Shown here piece after piece: positions 51,701 to 61,283 of a stretch of 64,000 nt of DNA (position 1 is the first letter of the stretch; each line of letters opens with the position of its first letter). The stretch comes from Scolanthus callimorphus (lineage: Eukaryota > Cnidaria > Anthozoa > Actiniaria > Edwardsiidae): the NCBI GenBank assembly GCA_033964015.1, contig CM066924.1, positions 8,467,077 to 8,531,076 on the forward strand, given 5' to 3'. A model generated the notes under the pieces. It made no database searches, had not been told where the DNA came from, and worked only from the letters and a program-made list of their open reading frames with translations. The translations under genes and the position numbers were made by a program.

Positions 51701-54700
51701 AACCACCTGAGGAGGGTACCCCCGCTTGCTAAAAAAGCCTGCCATCTCTTTGCTTTTATCCTCGTACTCAGCGGGGTCCCCGCAAATGCGCTTCAGACGT
51801 AGAAATTGACTGAAAGGGATGGAGTCTTTACATTTGCTTGGATGCGAGGAGGTTAAGGAATGGTCCATGCTTAGCGTGCGTATATCCAGTTCTGGAAGCA
51901 CGCGGATAGTTGAGAGAGCACGAAGGTAGCGTAAGAGTCGCACGAGGCGTTAGCCGAGTGCGACTCTAGCTAGCTGAGTGCTCTCTCAACTATCCAAGTG
52001 CTTCCAGAACTGGATATACGCACTGCTAAGTATGGACCATTGCTTTTATAACATAGACAACGAAGTTTCGCAAAATAAAATTGGAAACAAAACGCACGCA
52101 AACAACAATCCCCAATGACTTGCACTGATAAATTTAAATCATGCTCAAAGGGCGGAAATAAAATGCGCCAATTTTCCAATTATTTATTGGTTTAAATTAT
52201 AGAACTGGATATACACACGTACTGACAAATCTCTTCTCTCTTTTTAGCCGTTGTAATTACACTGTAAGTGGACTTTTCAAAAGCTAGTGGAAAATATCGC
52301 CTTGTGTGTAATCCTACTTAAGAAGTACAGTGGAAGCAATTCAACAACATCGTTGTATTCAGCACTGAAATTTTACAAGGAAACCCTTTTCAAATTAAAT
52401 GACAAAATCAAAATTGACTATTTCGTAGAAAATATAATGAAAACATAGTCTTTTCTGATTCTCATATTTTATTAGGCAATCATGGCATTGCAAGAGAAAA
52501 GAATTTAAAGAAAATCGAAAGCAGCGAAGGAAACCTTACTCGCCAAAACGCAAAAGAGAAATTGCAGACTACTAAAATTTGAAGTACATAGCTGATTTCA
52601 GGGTTAAAGACATTAATCCTAAACAAAATTAATTTGGATCAATTGACTTACTTACCTGCTAACTCGTTCCTTTCACGAATTGTTCACATGACAGTTTTAT
52701 GGCCGCTGAAGAAGAAATATTCTTCCGGACTTGAATGAAAACAGCACTTAAAACAGGACCCTCAAAACTCGCACGAAAGGATGCAAACTTTGCAAAAATA
52801 AACCTATTTATCAGTCATCGGATTTCCCAAACAACATAAATCCATCTGAAACAGGTTCCTTTTCACTTGCTTTCAATTTCCAGAGCTTGTTTTAGATCGA
52901 GGATGTTGCTTTTGACAGCTTTTGTGACATTAGCGAGCTCAATCTTGCCTCCCGTTTCGCTTGATTCCGAGTGATGACGTAATTTCTATGGGAAATCTCT
53001 ATGGTATATCCATTTCTTTCACATAGAAAATCAGCCAATCAGAGCGCGCGTTATATCGTGTCTATGTTATAATGTACTTTAGATAGCAGTGAGAGTCGGT
53101 TTCTTTGTAAAATATTCCAGTCATCAGGCGATTGGCTGTTGGTCGCAGCTTTAGATCTAAGAAGGGGACTTCAGTCTCGGAGATAGACAGCTAAACTTGA
53201 GACTTGGGTGGTCGCTATTGACCAAGGTAGCAAACTCTTCTATCTCTTCTTTGCTACAGGAAGCAGCTCCGACGATGTCATCAATGTATCTTCTGTAAAG
53301 GTCCGGTTTGGTACCAACATACTCTTCAAAGATCTTTTCTTCTATGTAGCCCATAAACAGACAGGCGTAGTTGGGACCAAGTTTGCTTCCCATAGCAACA
53401 CCTCCGGTTTGGCGGTAGTACTTGCCATTAAAGGTGAAGGCATTCAGAGTGAGAACAAGCTCCGCTAGTCTTACGAGGGTTTCGGTGGGAGGTTGTAAGA
53501 TTTCGCGCTTATCGAGAAAGTGAGTGAAGGCCTGGAGACCGTCTCGGTTAGGGATGACTGTATAAAGGGATTTTACGTCCATGGTGAAGACAAAGTTGGT
53601 GGTGCCAGTGAAGCGGAAAGCCTCGGTTATCCTAAGCATGTGATTAGTGTCCTTCACGAAGCTTGGTAAGCTCTCGACAAGAGGAGTAATTATTTTGTCT
53701 AGATAGGTAGCCAACATCTCGGTAGGACAACTACACGCTGATACAATAGGTCGACCGGGATTCCCAGGTTTGTGAATCTTAGGCAGCAAATAGAACTTGG
53801 ACGTTCTTGGGTTTTCCACGATTAGATTAGCAGCTTTCTCCGGTAGTTCACCATTCTGTATAGCTTCATGTACCGTCGACTCCACTCGGGCATTGAAATC
53901 CCCGGTATAATCCCAGTCAAGCTGCTCGTAGAAGTTGGTGTCTGAAAGTTGACGCTCGGCCTCTTGAATGTACAAGTCACGTGACCAAACCACTACCGCT
54001 CCACCCTTGTCTGCCCTCTTTATGACAATATCCTCACGCCGTTTGAGAGATAGTAGAGAATCTTTCTCTTCCGATGTAAGGTTATATCTGTTCTGTCTTT
54101 TTTTGAAGTTGATTTTGTTCACTTCCTGACGGCATTTGGTGATGTAGTAATCAAGGGCGGGAAACCGTCCAGATGGTGGGGTCCAGGTAGACTTCTTCGG
54201 TTTTAGGGACTCAAAATCATCCTGGTGAGTGTTGTTATTATTGTCGGTCTCGTCAGTATCATGAGTGGAGAAATGGGCTTTCAGGCGAAGGCGGCGGAAA
54301 TACCGTTCACAGTCGGTACGCGCGGAATACTCGTCGCTGGCGGGCTTATTTGAGATGAATGACAAACCTTTGCTCAGGACGCTCCGTTCTACTTCGCTGA
54401 GTTCGAGGTCTTGCGGTATGGTGAACACAAGTTGGGATGTGGGCGCTACGGGTTGACGTTCTGTAGCCTCGCTGATATTGGGAGCTAGGTTATTGGTAAG
54501 GCACGCCAATTTGCCTTCTTTCGTCGAGTTGAGATGCTCAAAGAGATCACTGTCATGGCTATTCAAATGTTCACTCATTTGTCATTTTTACATAGCCAGC
54601 TTAAAGGGATGTATGGTATTTATTTGTCTTCCTGGGTTGTTCATGTTATATACAATGTTCTAACTCTTCTTTTGAATGAAAGTATGGTTCACATTAGAGC

Positions 54701-56637
54701 TAACACATGTTGGAAAAACATGTTTCAAAAATGATCTCGGCAACTTAAGCTGATTCTAAAGTAGCATGCTACCGGTACCTCCATGTTGCTTAGCCATATC
54801 TATGTACTAATTAACCATGTCCATCCTCAAGTGAATGTGAATTTTCTTGCACCATTTCCTCCAAGTCACAGAGGCTTGAAAAAGCATGTTTCCTATGTCC
54901 ATGTGAGCACTTGTTTACTCTGTCAGCATGAGTGCAATATTAGTCTTGGCCAGCCCAGTTTCCAGCATCCAAAACATACACCAGGAATAATTTTAACCCA
55001 GTAATAAAGTGCTTCATTTATCAACACAAAAAATTTAAAACAAGCAAAAGTAAAAAAGTGATGCTGTGACAGCTGACACTACACTCATAAATGACCTTTA
55101 GCAGGCCCATAACCAGCATGAGGCGACCAAGGCACTAACCTCAGTAAACATTTCCATGTTTTTTTACTGAAAGAACCAGAACCAAATTTAAAATGAAATT
55201 TAAACCAGCTTTACATGTAACCGTTAGGTAGCCACAGAAAAAAAAGTTTTTTTTGTTCACAAATAGTATTGCACTCACTCTGCCTCTGTAACGATTTTTT
55301 TCTGGCTACGTGCCTGTGTAGTCGTTTAATAATAACTGATTATTATTGAAGTGATAATAATGATGATAATTTTTATGTGCCCTGGTTCCTCAGAGGTCTC
55401 CGCCGATGGATCGCCACACATTCGAGATTACCAGGAGGAAATAGCATGATAGAGAATCGAGAGGAGACCACGCCCTCACCTGCCAAGCTGCAACTCCAGA
55501 AGCTTCTTGACAAGGAAGAGGCCCGCCTTGAACAGGAGAAGAGAAAAGCCGCAAGCGAGCGGCGGAGGAAGCAGCAACAAGAAAAATTCCAGCTCCAACA
55601 TGAGCTAAACCACCCTTTACGACAACACCACCAGGCATACCGACAGCAGCTGAAGGAGGAACGAGGTATGACCCATACAGCTACTGATGGGTGCGGGTAG
55701 AATAGGTTTATCATAATATTATATGCACCATCATATATACTTATTTATGGCCGAGTGAAATGCTGATAAAAAAATGTTGATAGAAATGTTGGTGGTTTTG
55801 ATGCCTGCACTGATATTGATGGCCTTGCATAATTCCTTGCACCTGTACCTTGAAACGTGATATGTGATATTGATGGCTGTAGGGAAAATGAAGATGACGG
55901 AGATGACAATAATGAATGATTGATTGATTCTGATTTGTTTTTCTTTCCATCTAGGATATACAATGAAACAGGAGCGTGACACTTCCAGGTCCCCTGTAGA
56001 ACATACCGAGAAACACTTAACGCCCATGAAAATACTCCAGCGTGACCCGCAAGATGTCACGATAGAACATGGAGCCTACTGGTCTACCACACCGTCACAG
56101 GCCTTGAGCCATAGGACTGTCACACAAAACCGTGACAACGCAAATATTGCATCAAGGCGTGACCAAAGAGGCAAGGAACACTTGCGTGACCAAGGTTTTG
56201 TCACACCACCAGGTTCTGAAACCAGAGAACAGCAAACACCCAGTCCCTTACTGCGTTTATTTACTGGTAAACTTGACACGATACAAAGCCCTGAGCTCCT
56301 TGGACCTTCCCCATTTTCTCCCATTCACCGAGCGCCCTCTAATTCAGCACGCGGTATTGTCACGCAACCGGGCGTGATTTACTCGAGTCATGTGCTTGAT
56401 CAACTCAGTCCCAGGTCCCCGCAAGGTGGACTGGGAATTCGTGACGAGGAAAGCCTTGATCCCACCTTGAAGCTTCGTTTGTTGGCTTCTAAAAGTATGA
56501 CGGCGCAGTCGCACAAGGAAGGAGTCAAAGACAACACCAACAGTCAAGTGACCACAATTTCTCCATTCTGTTTTACCGCACCAGCCTTCACGAATTTTAA
56601 ATTTGATAGAGAAGCCATCTTGTTGGCATTGCATTGA
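45633..56637 (+). CDS. DCP2: DCP2, mRNA-decapping enzyme 2, complete, 9 exons
   Basis: DCP2 hydrolyses the m7G cap of mRNA (releasing m7GDP) in cytoplasmic P bodies, activated by DCP1 and EDC proteins. Exons: 45633-45712, 45779-45930, 47607-47733, 48249-48347, 49648-49728, 50306-50377, 50686-50798, 55394-55665, 55955-56637. The protein is ~559 residues. The N-terminal regulatory domain (1-~105) has [20 protein letters not shown] and [11 protein letters not shown]. The Nudix domain follows, with box [20 protein letters not shown] then TGF split across exons 4 and 5, and Box B-like [16 protein letters not shown] charged Lys/Glu/Gln coiled-coil region (~250-330) and a disordered tail ending [16 protein letters not shown] complete it. 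Introns 2, 5 and 7 carry notable features. One base is missing in exon 3. Confidence 0.96.
45779..45930 (+). CDS. DCP2: DCP2 exon 2 (residues 27-77), followed by a U12-type donor
   Basis: [20 protein letters not shown], then [20 protein letters not shown], then [10 protein letters not shown]. Acceptor TTTTTTAG|T. No GT donor fits; the exon ends ATTA| before ATATCCTTTG, a perfect U12 AT-AC donor. Confidence 0.93.
45931..47606 (+). other. DCP2 intron 2, U12-type AT-AC
   Basis: Donor |ATATCCTTT matches the U12 5' splice site consensus. Near the 3' end TCCCTTAAC (47589-47597) matches the U12 branch site TTCCTTAAC, with the branch A 10-11 nt from the terminal AC (47605-47606). Splicing gives [20 protein letters not shown] in the right phase. 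The interior (1.68 kb) has an AAT microsatellite at ~47127-47155 and duplicated GTGACGGAAGTAGTTAGATC-type sequence (46425-46620). Confidence 0.85.
47607..47733 (+). CDS. DCP2: DCP2 exon 3 (residues 78-120), one base missing
   Basis: [20 protein letters not shown], then (after the shift) [18 protein letters not shown]. The break is at GGAAAAG (47671-47676); one more A gives [12 protein letters not shown], matching the family WKEYKMGVPTYG. Length 127 where phase needs 128. Donor AAG|GTTTGT. Confidence 0.9.
47734..48248. other. DCP2 intron 3
   Basis: 515 bp, no notable feature. Confidence 0.5.
48249..48347 (+). CDS. DCP2: DCP2 exon 4 (residues 121-153), start of the Nudix box
   Basis: [20 protein letters not shown] then [13 protein letters not shown]. 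Acceptor TTCACCAG|T, donor GAG|GTAGGT. Confidence 0.95.
48348..49647. other. DCP2 intron 4
   Basis: 1.3 kb with no exon. The short string GGACAAGTGG is repeated near 49122-49146. Nothing else stands out. Confidence 0.5.
49648..49728 (+). CDS. DCP2: DCP2 exon 5 (residues 154-180), end of the Nudix box
   Basis: [20 protein letters not shown] then HSIHDHQ. The EE of VFEETGF are the metal-binding catalytic glutamates. Acceptor CTTGTAG|G, donor CAG|GTACTG. Confidence 0.95.
49793..50244. mobile_element. MITE ~450 bp filling DCP2 intron 5
   Basis: GGACTCCCATATTTTTTGGT and GGGGATGATCGTC at the left pair with GACGATCATCCCCGACC and ATATGGGAGTCCCC at the right; TIR ~45 bp. The interior repeats CCCTAAAAGATACC. 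The whole intron is only 577 bp. Confidence 0.85.
50306..50377 (+). CDS. DCP2: DCP2 exon 6 (residues 181-204)
   Basis: [20 protein letters not shown] then GEIK, matching RLYIIPGIP..T.F.P.TR.EI. Acceptor GCTGTAG|G, donor AAG|GTAATT. Confidence 0.94.
50686..50798 (+). CDS. DCP2: DCP2 exon 7 (residues 205-241)
   Basis: [20 protein letters not shown] then [17 protein letters not shown]. Acceptor TTATCAG|A, donor GTCAA|GTGAGT. Confidence 0.94.
50858..50902 (-). ncRNA. Hammerhead ribozyme motif in the PLE 3' region
   Basis: Minus strand: TTTCC, CTGATGA, AGAGGCAGTAGCCTC, GAAAC, GTC, GGAAA. TTTCC/GGAAA form stem I, GAGGC/GCCTC form stem II with an AGTA loop, and CUGAUGA plus GAAA are the invariant core. 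Stem III is minimal (AC/GU), the form typical of PLE ribozymes, which are thought to work as dimers. Confidence 0.85.
50975..51943 (-). pseudogene. PLE C-terminal part with GIY-YIG endonuclease
   Basis: From [20 protein letters not shown] the ORF is PLE-derived: [13 protein letters not shown] linker ([14 protein letters not shown]), a CxxxxC/CxxC zinc-type cluster ([14 protein letters not shown]), the GIY-YIG core [20 protein letters not shown] and [13 protein letters not shown], and the end LNIDFKFL. The first ~30 codons ([20 protein letters not shown] and onward) are read from the inserted foldback arm, not from the PLE. Confidence 0.9.
51862..53078. mobile_element. Foldback element (~1.2 kb) inserted in the PLE
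   Basis: Hairpin with ~90-bp arms around GAGTCGCACGAGGCGTTAGC: AACTGGATATACGCAC and ATGGACCATT occur on both sides in opposite orientation. Then ~1 kb of non-coding DNA, ending with CCAATCAGAGCGCGCGTTAT and TATAATGTAC next to the interrupted PLE codon series (HCYLKY / SSHPSKC). The right side also repeats TTATAACATAGACA from beside the hairpin. Confidence 0.8.
53157..54578 (-). pseudogene. PLE reverse transcriptase part, frameshifted
   Basis: 473 codons. RT motifs: [40 protein letters not shown]; motif [21 protein letters not shown]; motif [21 protein letters not shown]; motif [13 protein letters not shown] (YIDD at residues 431-434). After KFSCLS the frame is lost (near 53190); the shifted frame goes on with [20 protein letters not shown] then [17 protein letters not shown] to about 53080, where the foldback element begins. 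Confidence 0.92.
54601..55393. other. Rest of DCP2 intron 7
   Basis: AT-rich DNA between the PLE 5' end and exon 8. No exon or defined repeat seen. Confidence 0.5.
55394..55665 (+). CDS. DCP2: DCP2 exon 8 (residues 242-332)
   Basis: [11 protein letters not shown] continues PFVK of exon 7 across a 4.6-kb intron, followed by [20 protein letters not shown] and a Gln-rich coiled-coil stretch to LKEERG. Acceptor TTCCTCAG|A, donor CGAG|GTATGA. Confidence 0.92.
55955..56637 (+). CDS. DCP2: DCP2 exon 9 (residues 333-559, stop)
   Basis: Begins [20 protein letters not shown]. Low-complexity, Ser/Pro/Thr/Gln-rich tail ending [20 protein letters not shown] then LLALH and TGA. A short hydrophobic C-terminal helix ([13 protein letters not shown]) is a feature of animal DCP2. 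Acceptor CATCTAG|G, phase 1. Confidence 0.92.
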
Positions 56638-57137
56638 GACTTTAAAACATTTTTATTCAGTTTTAGTTTCTTAAGGACGATCTCTGTGATCAGTTACTTA
56701 TACATGTGTTTTGTTTTTTATGCTGTTTGTATTGTGATATGAATAACAGTGCGCGTGGAATATCGGTTAATTTTTAGAAAATAATAAGCAATGTAGAATT
56801 TCCTGCCAAGCCTCGTTCTCACTTGGACGCGTGCACAAGCGCACTAAAGCGGGGGCGAGCCCCTGGGACAAGGGCACAACCCTGTTATAGGGACAAACAT
56901 ACTTTTACCCGTGTACATTCTAGTGTGAGCGAAAATAAGTTTGATACATTACGCTTGTGACTGCTCTTTCGTCCAAGTGTGAACCAACAATTAAACCAGG
57001 TATTCAACTTCAAGGCCAGTTATACCAGGTCACCCAAGCCAGCACAAAATATCTAGAATTCATAGCATTTATTCATAGCATGACGTGTTGAGTTATTTTT
57101 CTCTTAAGAAAGCAACCTGATTTACTGCATTCCATTT

Positions 57138-57425
57138 AACAAATAGATCTCGTTTTGCGTGCGTGTGAGTACTGTAATAGATACACAGATGACGTCATGA
57201 ACAAAAAAGTACGCAACGGACGCAGTCGAGTTGCGTGACTGTTGTTCATGACATTCTGTGACGTCTTCTGTGTATCTATTACAGTACATACGCACAAAAA
57301 ACGAGATCTATTTGTTTTATACAACAACAAACAGGGATTTTTGTCAACCGTGTATCTGTACTCTTATAGCAACATGGCTCTCGACCAATCAGAGCGCGCG
57401 ATAGTACTAGTCATATATAATACGC
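57138..57425. mobile_element. Foldback hairpin plus CCAATCAGAGCGCGCG module
   Basis: Arms ~70 bp: AACAAATAGATCTCGTTTTG pairs with AAAACGAGATCTATTTGTT, and TACTGTAATAGATACACAGA pairs with TCTGTGTATCTATTACAGTA. 65 bp later come CCAATCAGAGCGCGCGATAG and CATATATAATAC. Confidence 0.8.
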
Positions 57426-57616
57426 TAAGGAAAATTTCTGTTGTCCACCCTTTTACGGAAAAACGGCTGAGCTAGAAACCACACCATTTCTAGACGTTGC
57501 TAGAGAGGATGTGGCGGATTTGTTTTTTATTTCAAAAAATCAAGTGAACAGAAATTCTCATTCAAGCGTTTTTCTAAGCGAGAAGATCAAGTTAGCAAAG
57601 GCGCCATGTTGAAGTC

Positions 57617-58158
57617 TCCCACAGAAACTAAAAAAGAACTCTTTTCACACAGGCGAACGTGCCATAGACATCCAGACCTAAATGGTTCTGTTACAGATTA
57701 CTTAAAGGCATGTACAGGGCTAATTCTAATTCGAAAGCTTTGAGCTGAGAAACATTTTCATTCAAGTTTGAACAAACGTACCACTGCCTTTGGTTCGCTA
57801 AGCGCGGGTTAGTCGAAATGAAAGATTTTCACAACACAAAGCCATAAATAATATTCTCTTAATATTAATTCTGACGCTGTACCGCGAAACGAAGTTCACA
57901 AACCTGACGGAAATGAGGAAATCGCACCAGTGAGCGTGTTTTTGTTGGAAAAGATTGCAAAGCCGCCATCACCGCCTTGTTGAAATCTCCCACAGAAACT
58001 AAAAAAGAACTCAGACGAAAGCACCACAGACATCCAGACCTTAATGGTTCTGTTACAGATTACGTACAGTTATGTATAGGGATTTTGATTCCGAAAGCTT
58101 TGAGCTGAGAAAAAATTTTATTCAAGCTTGAACAAACGTATACCACTGGCACTGCCTT
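57617..58158 (+). repeat. ~170-bp repeated twice, ~370 bp apart
   Basis: TCCCACAGAAACTAAAAAAG then GACATCCAGACC.AATGGTTC and CGAAAGCTTTGAGCTGAGAA occur at 57617-57795 and again at 57987-58158, same direction, ~85-90% alike by eye. Confidence 0.8.
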
Positions 58159-58162
58159 AATT

Positions 58163-58645
58163 CACGGGCACACAACGAACCGCCCTGGTTAAAATGCGTT
58201 TAAATGGCGTATTTGGACATTCCTACGCGCGTAGAGCATATAAATACATGTTTTAAAAGTTGCTGGCAAAAATTTAGCTGTTCCTTTTTGCCAGGAGAGG
58301 GTCTCAATTTTTCCCAGCCAGCAGCTGCGTGTTAAAAAAATTTCCCAGCCAGGAGAGTAACATTACCACAGGAAGCCCGAAATAGTATTAAAAAATCGGA
58401 TATCCTTAAAAACGAGCACTAATAACTAAGTGCATTTTTAAGTGCTGTCACTTAAAATTTCATTTTTCAACATCCATGAGCAACTTGTGTTTCCCAGCAA
58501 AGGCGATATGCATAAATTTTTGCCAGGAACGGAAGGCGATGAATTTTTGCCAGCCAGCAAGAGACCGCGATAAATATTTGCCAGCCAGCAGCGAAAGGGG
58601 GTGAGGAACAGCTTTTTTGAGGAACAGCTCCGTTGTGTGCCCGTG
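58163..58645. mobile_element. MITE 483 bp, TIR CACGGGCACACAACG, TSD TTAATT
   Basis: Perfect 15-bp inverted ends, flanked on both sides by TTAATT (58157-58162 and 58646-58651). The interior repeats TTTGCCAGCCAGCA and TTTCCCAGCCAG. No ORF. Confidence 0.85.
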
Positions 58646-60271
58646 TTAATTCGCAGAGCGCGCGCTAAGACCCTAAATAAACAAAGCAATTTTTACTTGA
58701 CCTGTCTCTTCTCTACCCTTGCTGGGATATGCTACAAAATTCTAAGGGTTTTTATGTAACAGACTTGCGTTCAATTTTAGCGGGCTCTGTGACCGATTTG
58801 ATACGAGAGACGCGCGTGATTTTCGCACCAAAATCAGGGACGGAACAGTGCGAAAACAAATTATTGGGGGGCTCACTTCAGATTTATTTCAGCATGGAAC
58901 AAGGAGGTTTGTAAATCATGTTTATAAAGTTTGAAAGAAGAATCCCGTGCGCAAAAAAAATCAAATACCAAAAAAAAAAAAATACTGGAGAGCCGGCTAG
59001 CAGGCTAAAATTTCCGTGAATTTTTCACGGGCATCAGCTAGTGTTGTATAATTTGTGATCGCAAACATTGAGAGATGAAGCGCGTGGTTCGACTGAGTGG
59101 ATTCAAGAGGCCATACAGTATATTAGACTTGTTCTCATGGGGATATCTATCACTAGATAAGTAGAGTGCTCGTTTACATATCCGAAACTCGAAAATAATT
59201 ATCCGCCACGTTTCGCTGATTTAATCTATGCGAAGACGTCGTCGCGCACCCCTGCCCTTTCCCTGTTTTTTTTTTCTCCATACATTTACTGTATTTTCTA
59301 CAGAAAATTTTAATGTCTTGTGATCGTCACCAAGATCATTTTCTCTTGTCGTCACTTATTTCAATGTCCCACCCTCCCTTTCTGAAGTTCCTGGATCCGC
59401 CCCTGTTGGGGGGAATGCAAAAACTATAGCAGGCGAAGACCTTGCTTTGGCTTTTTCTTGCACTCTTGACGCAATTCCGTCGGCTATTGATCTCTTGAGA
59501 TTTTTCTTCTGTCAGATGTGTAGTTACACGCACGTTACACTGCGCAAGGGGGGGGGGGGGGGGGGGGTGTGCTAAATGGCTTGCTTACACTCGTGGCTGG
59601 CTGTCCTTCTCACTACTGTCCAGGGGCGGGTCCAAGGGTGGTAAAAGCGCTCACTCGTGAGATAAATTTTCAACACTCGAAGATAAAATTCGTATCTCCG
59701 CGCGGCCATGTAATATCCTCTATATGATAACTATTCTTTAGTATATACCAAATCAGTGAATAGTCATTTTCGCGCGCTCTGATTGGTTCCTGAAATAGTA
59801 GATATCCAACACTATTTACTGTTTTGAGAAACTCTCAAAAGGCTGAAAATTGCGGTTTGCGCGCGAAACTGGGGTTTGAATCTTTTAATCCACCGTATTG
59901 TATTCTACTGATTTGGTATAATATATTATACTAAAACAACTATACACTATTGACACCTCTCCTTCGGGGGATAGGTGCTTACTCCCGGGGGATACTCCCG
60001 GAAATTTAGGGTAGGGATGTGCCGCTGGCTCTCTGAGAACCTGGCACCTGTTCAGTAGAGTATTTGCGAAAATCCGCAAAAATACATACCCTGTTCTAGT
60101 GGCCATATTGGCGGGATTGCCGTCATTTTATTTCAAACTTCATCTTTTCAGACTTCTCGAAAAATTTCAGAGTAGGACTAGCTGATATAGAGAGGTAATC
60201 GAAAAACATTCCTTGTTGAAGAGAAAAAATGTCGATTTTAGGGACCATGTTCCAGAGAAAGTGGTGATTTA

Positions 60272-60571
60272 GGCCCCGTCCACACGTATCCTCATATTTT
60301 TGAATCCGCAACTTTTTCTTTCCGGATACGACTATATCGTCCACACGCATCCGGCGAATTCGCTGACAAATTCGGTCATCCGTATCAGAAAATATCCGGA
60401 TTCGACAGTCCATACGTATCCGAAGTTATCGGATTCACTTGCCACTCTGGATATCGGGTTCAAAATTATCTGAATTTGTCTGCGAATTCGCCGGATGCGT
60501 GTGGACGATAGCCGTATCCGGAAAGAAAAAGTTTCGGTTTAAAAAATATCCGGATACGTGTGGACGGGGCC
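60272..60571. mobile_element. MITE 300 bp, TIR GGCCCCGTCCACACGTATCC
   Basis: Right end GGATACGTGTGGACGGGGCC is the exact inverse of the left. Second-order inverted motifs inside (CGTCCACACGCATCCGGCGA / TCGCCGGATGCGTGTGGACG). Flanks TTA and CTA, so the duplication is uncertain. Confidence 0.88.
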
Positions 60572-61283
60572 CTAGCGACCCACCCAGCACAGCGGCACTA
60601 AGGGAGTACCCGGGTGTTAGCTACACTATACCTAACTACAACCTGAACCTTCCGCCATATCTCTTTTATAAAATACTATCACCTATTCACTAGCAGTACC
60701 TTTTTTTCGTGATCAATGGTTATTTGAGTACGTTTTATGCGGTCGTATACATATTACCATACTTTCCCAGTCCAATCCTGTAGAATACCCTCACGGGTCT
60801 GACAGGTGACCCAGGCCTATTGTTTGTGTACTGCAACATTTCGAAACGTTGAATTATTATAGGAAACTTATATGGGGTTGTCTGAAGGGATATATTGAAG
60901 GTAAATCCGTGACACTTGTCAAGAGCATCAAGGACAACCAGTGACAACCACAACCAACCACATCGTAAGGGATACAGTATATATCCCTTCACACAACCCG
61001 TAATATGCCTAAGCGGAGCTCGAATCAATACATTAATGTGAACGGCTTTCTAGTTTTGATGACGTCATGCCACGTGCTTGGTGGTGCACCCCCCTTACCT
61101 CCAAGATAATTTTACCCAAGTTTACCTAGCGATGTTCCGTTTTCGATATATTCAATGTTTTCTTTCTTGAAAGGAACCCTTCAATTTCGATATATTTTAA
61201 AATTCCAACTTGAATACGAGGAATAAAACAACAGAACAAAATTATTCATTTTTCGATGGCGCGGCGCATATTCCTTTTCGTTA

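Larger units (their letters stand above)
50815..54600 (-). mobile_element. Penelope-like retroelement, antisense in DCP2 intron 7, disrupted
   Basis: PLEs encode a reverse transcriptase joined to a GIY-YIG endonuclease. Both parts are present on the minus strand: RT at 54578-53080 and the linker/endonuclease at 51850-50975. A ~1.2-kb foldback element separates them, and the RT has a -1 frameshift near 53190. A hammerhead ribozyme lies at the 3' end (50858-50902). No second ribozyme copy is seen near 54600, so the 5' end is probably truncated. The element is inactive as it stands. Confidence 0.92.

Noticed and set aside
55731..56060. Minus-strand ORFs over DCP2 intron 8 and exon 9
   Set aside because: Shadows of the DCP2 coding strand and of a repetitive TGATATTGATGG stretch; no family match.
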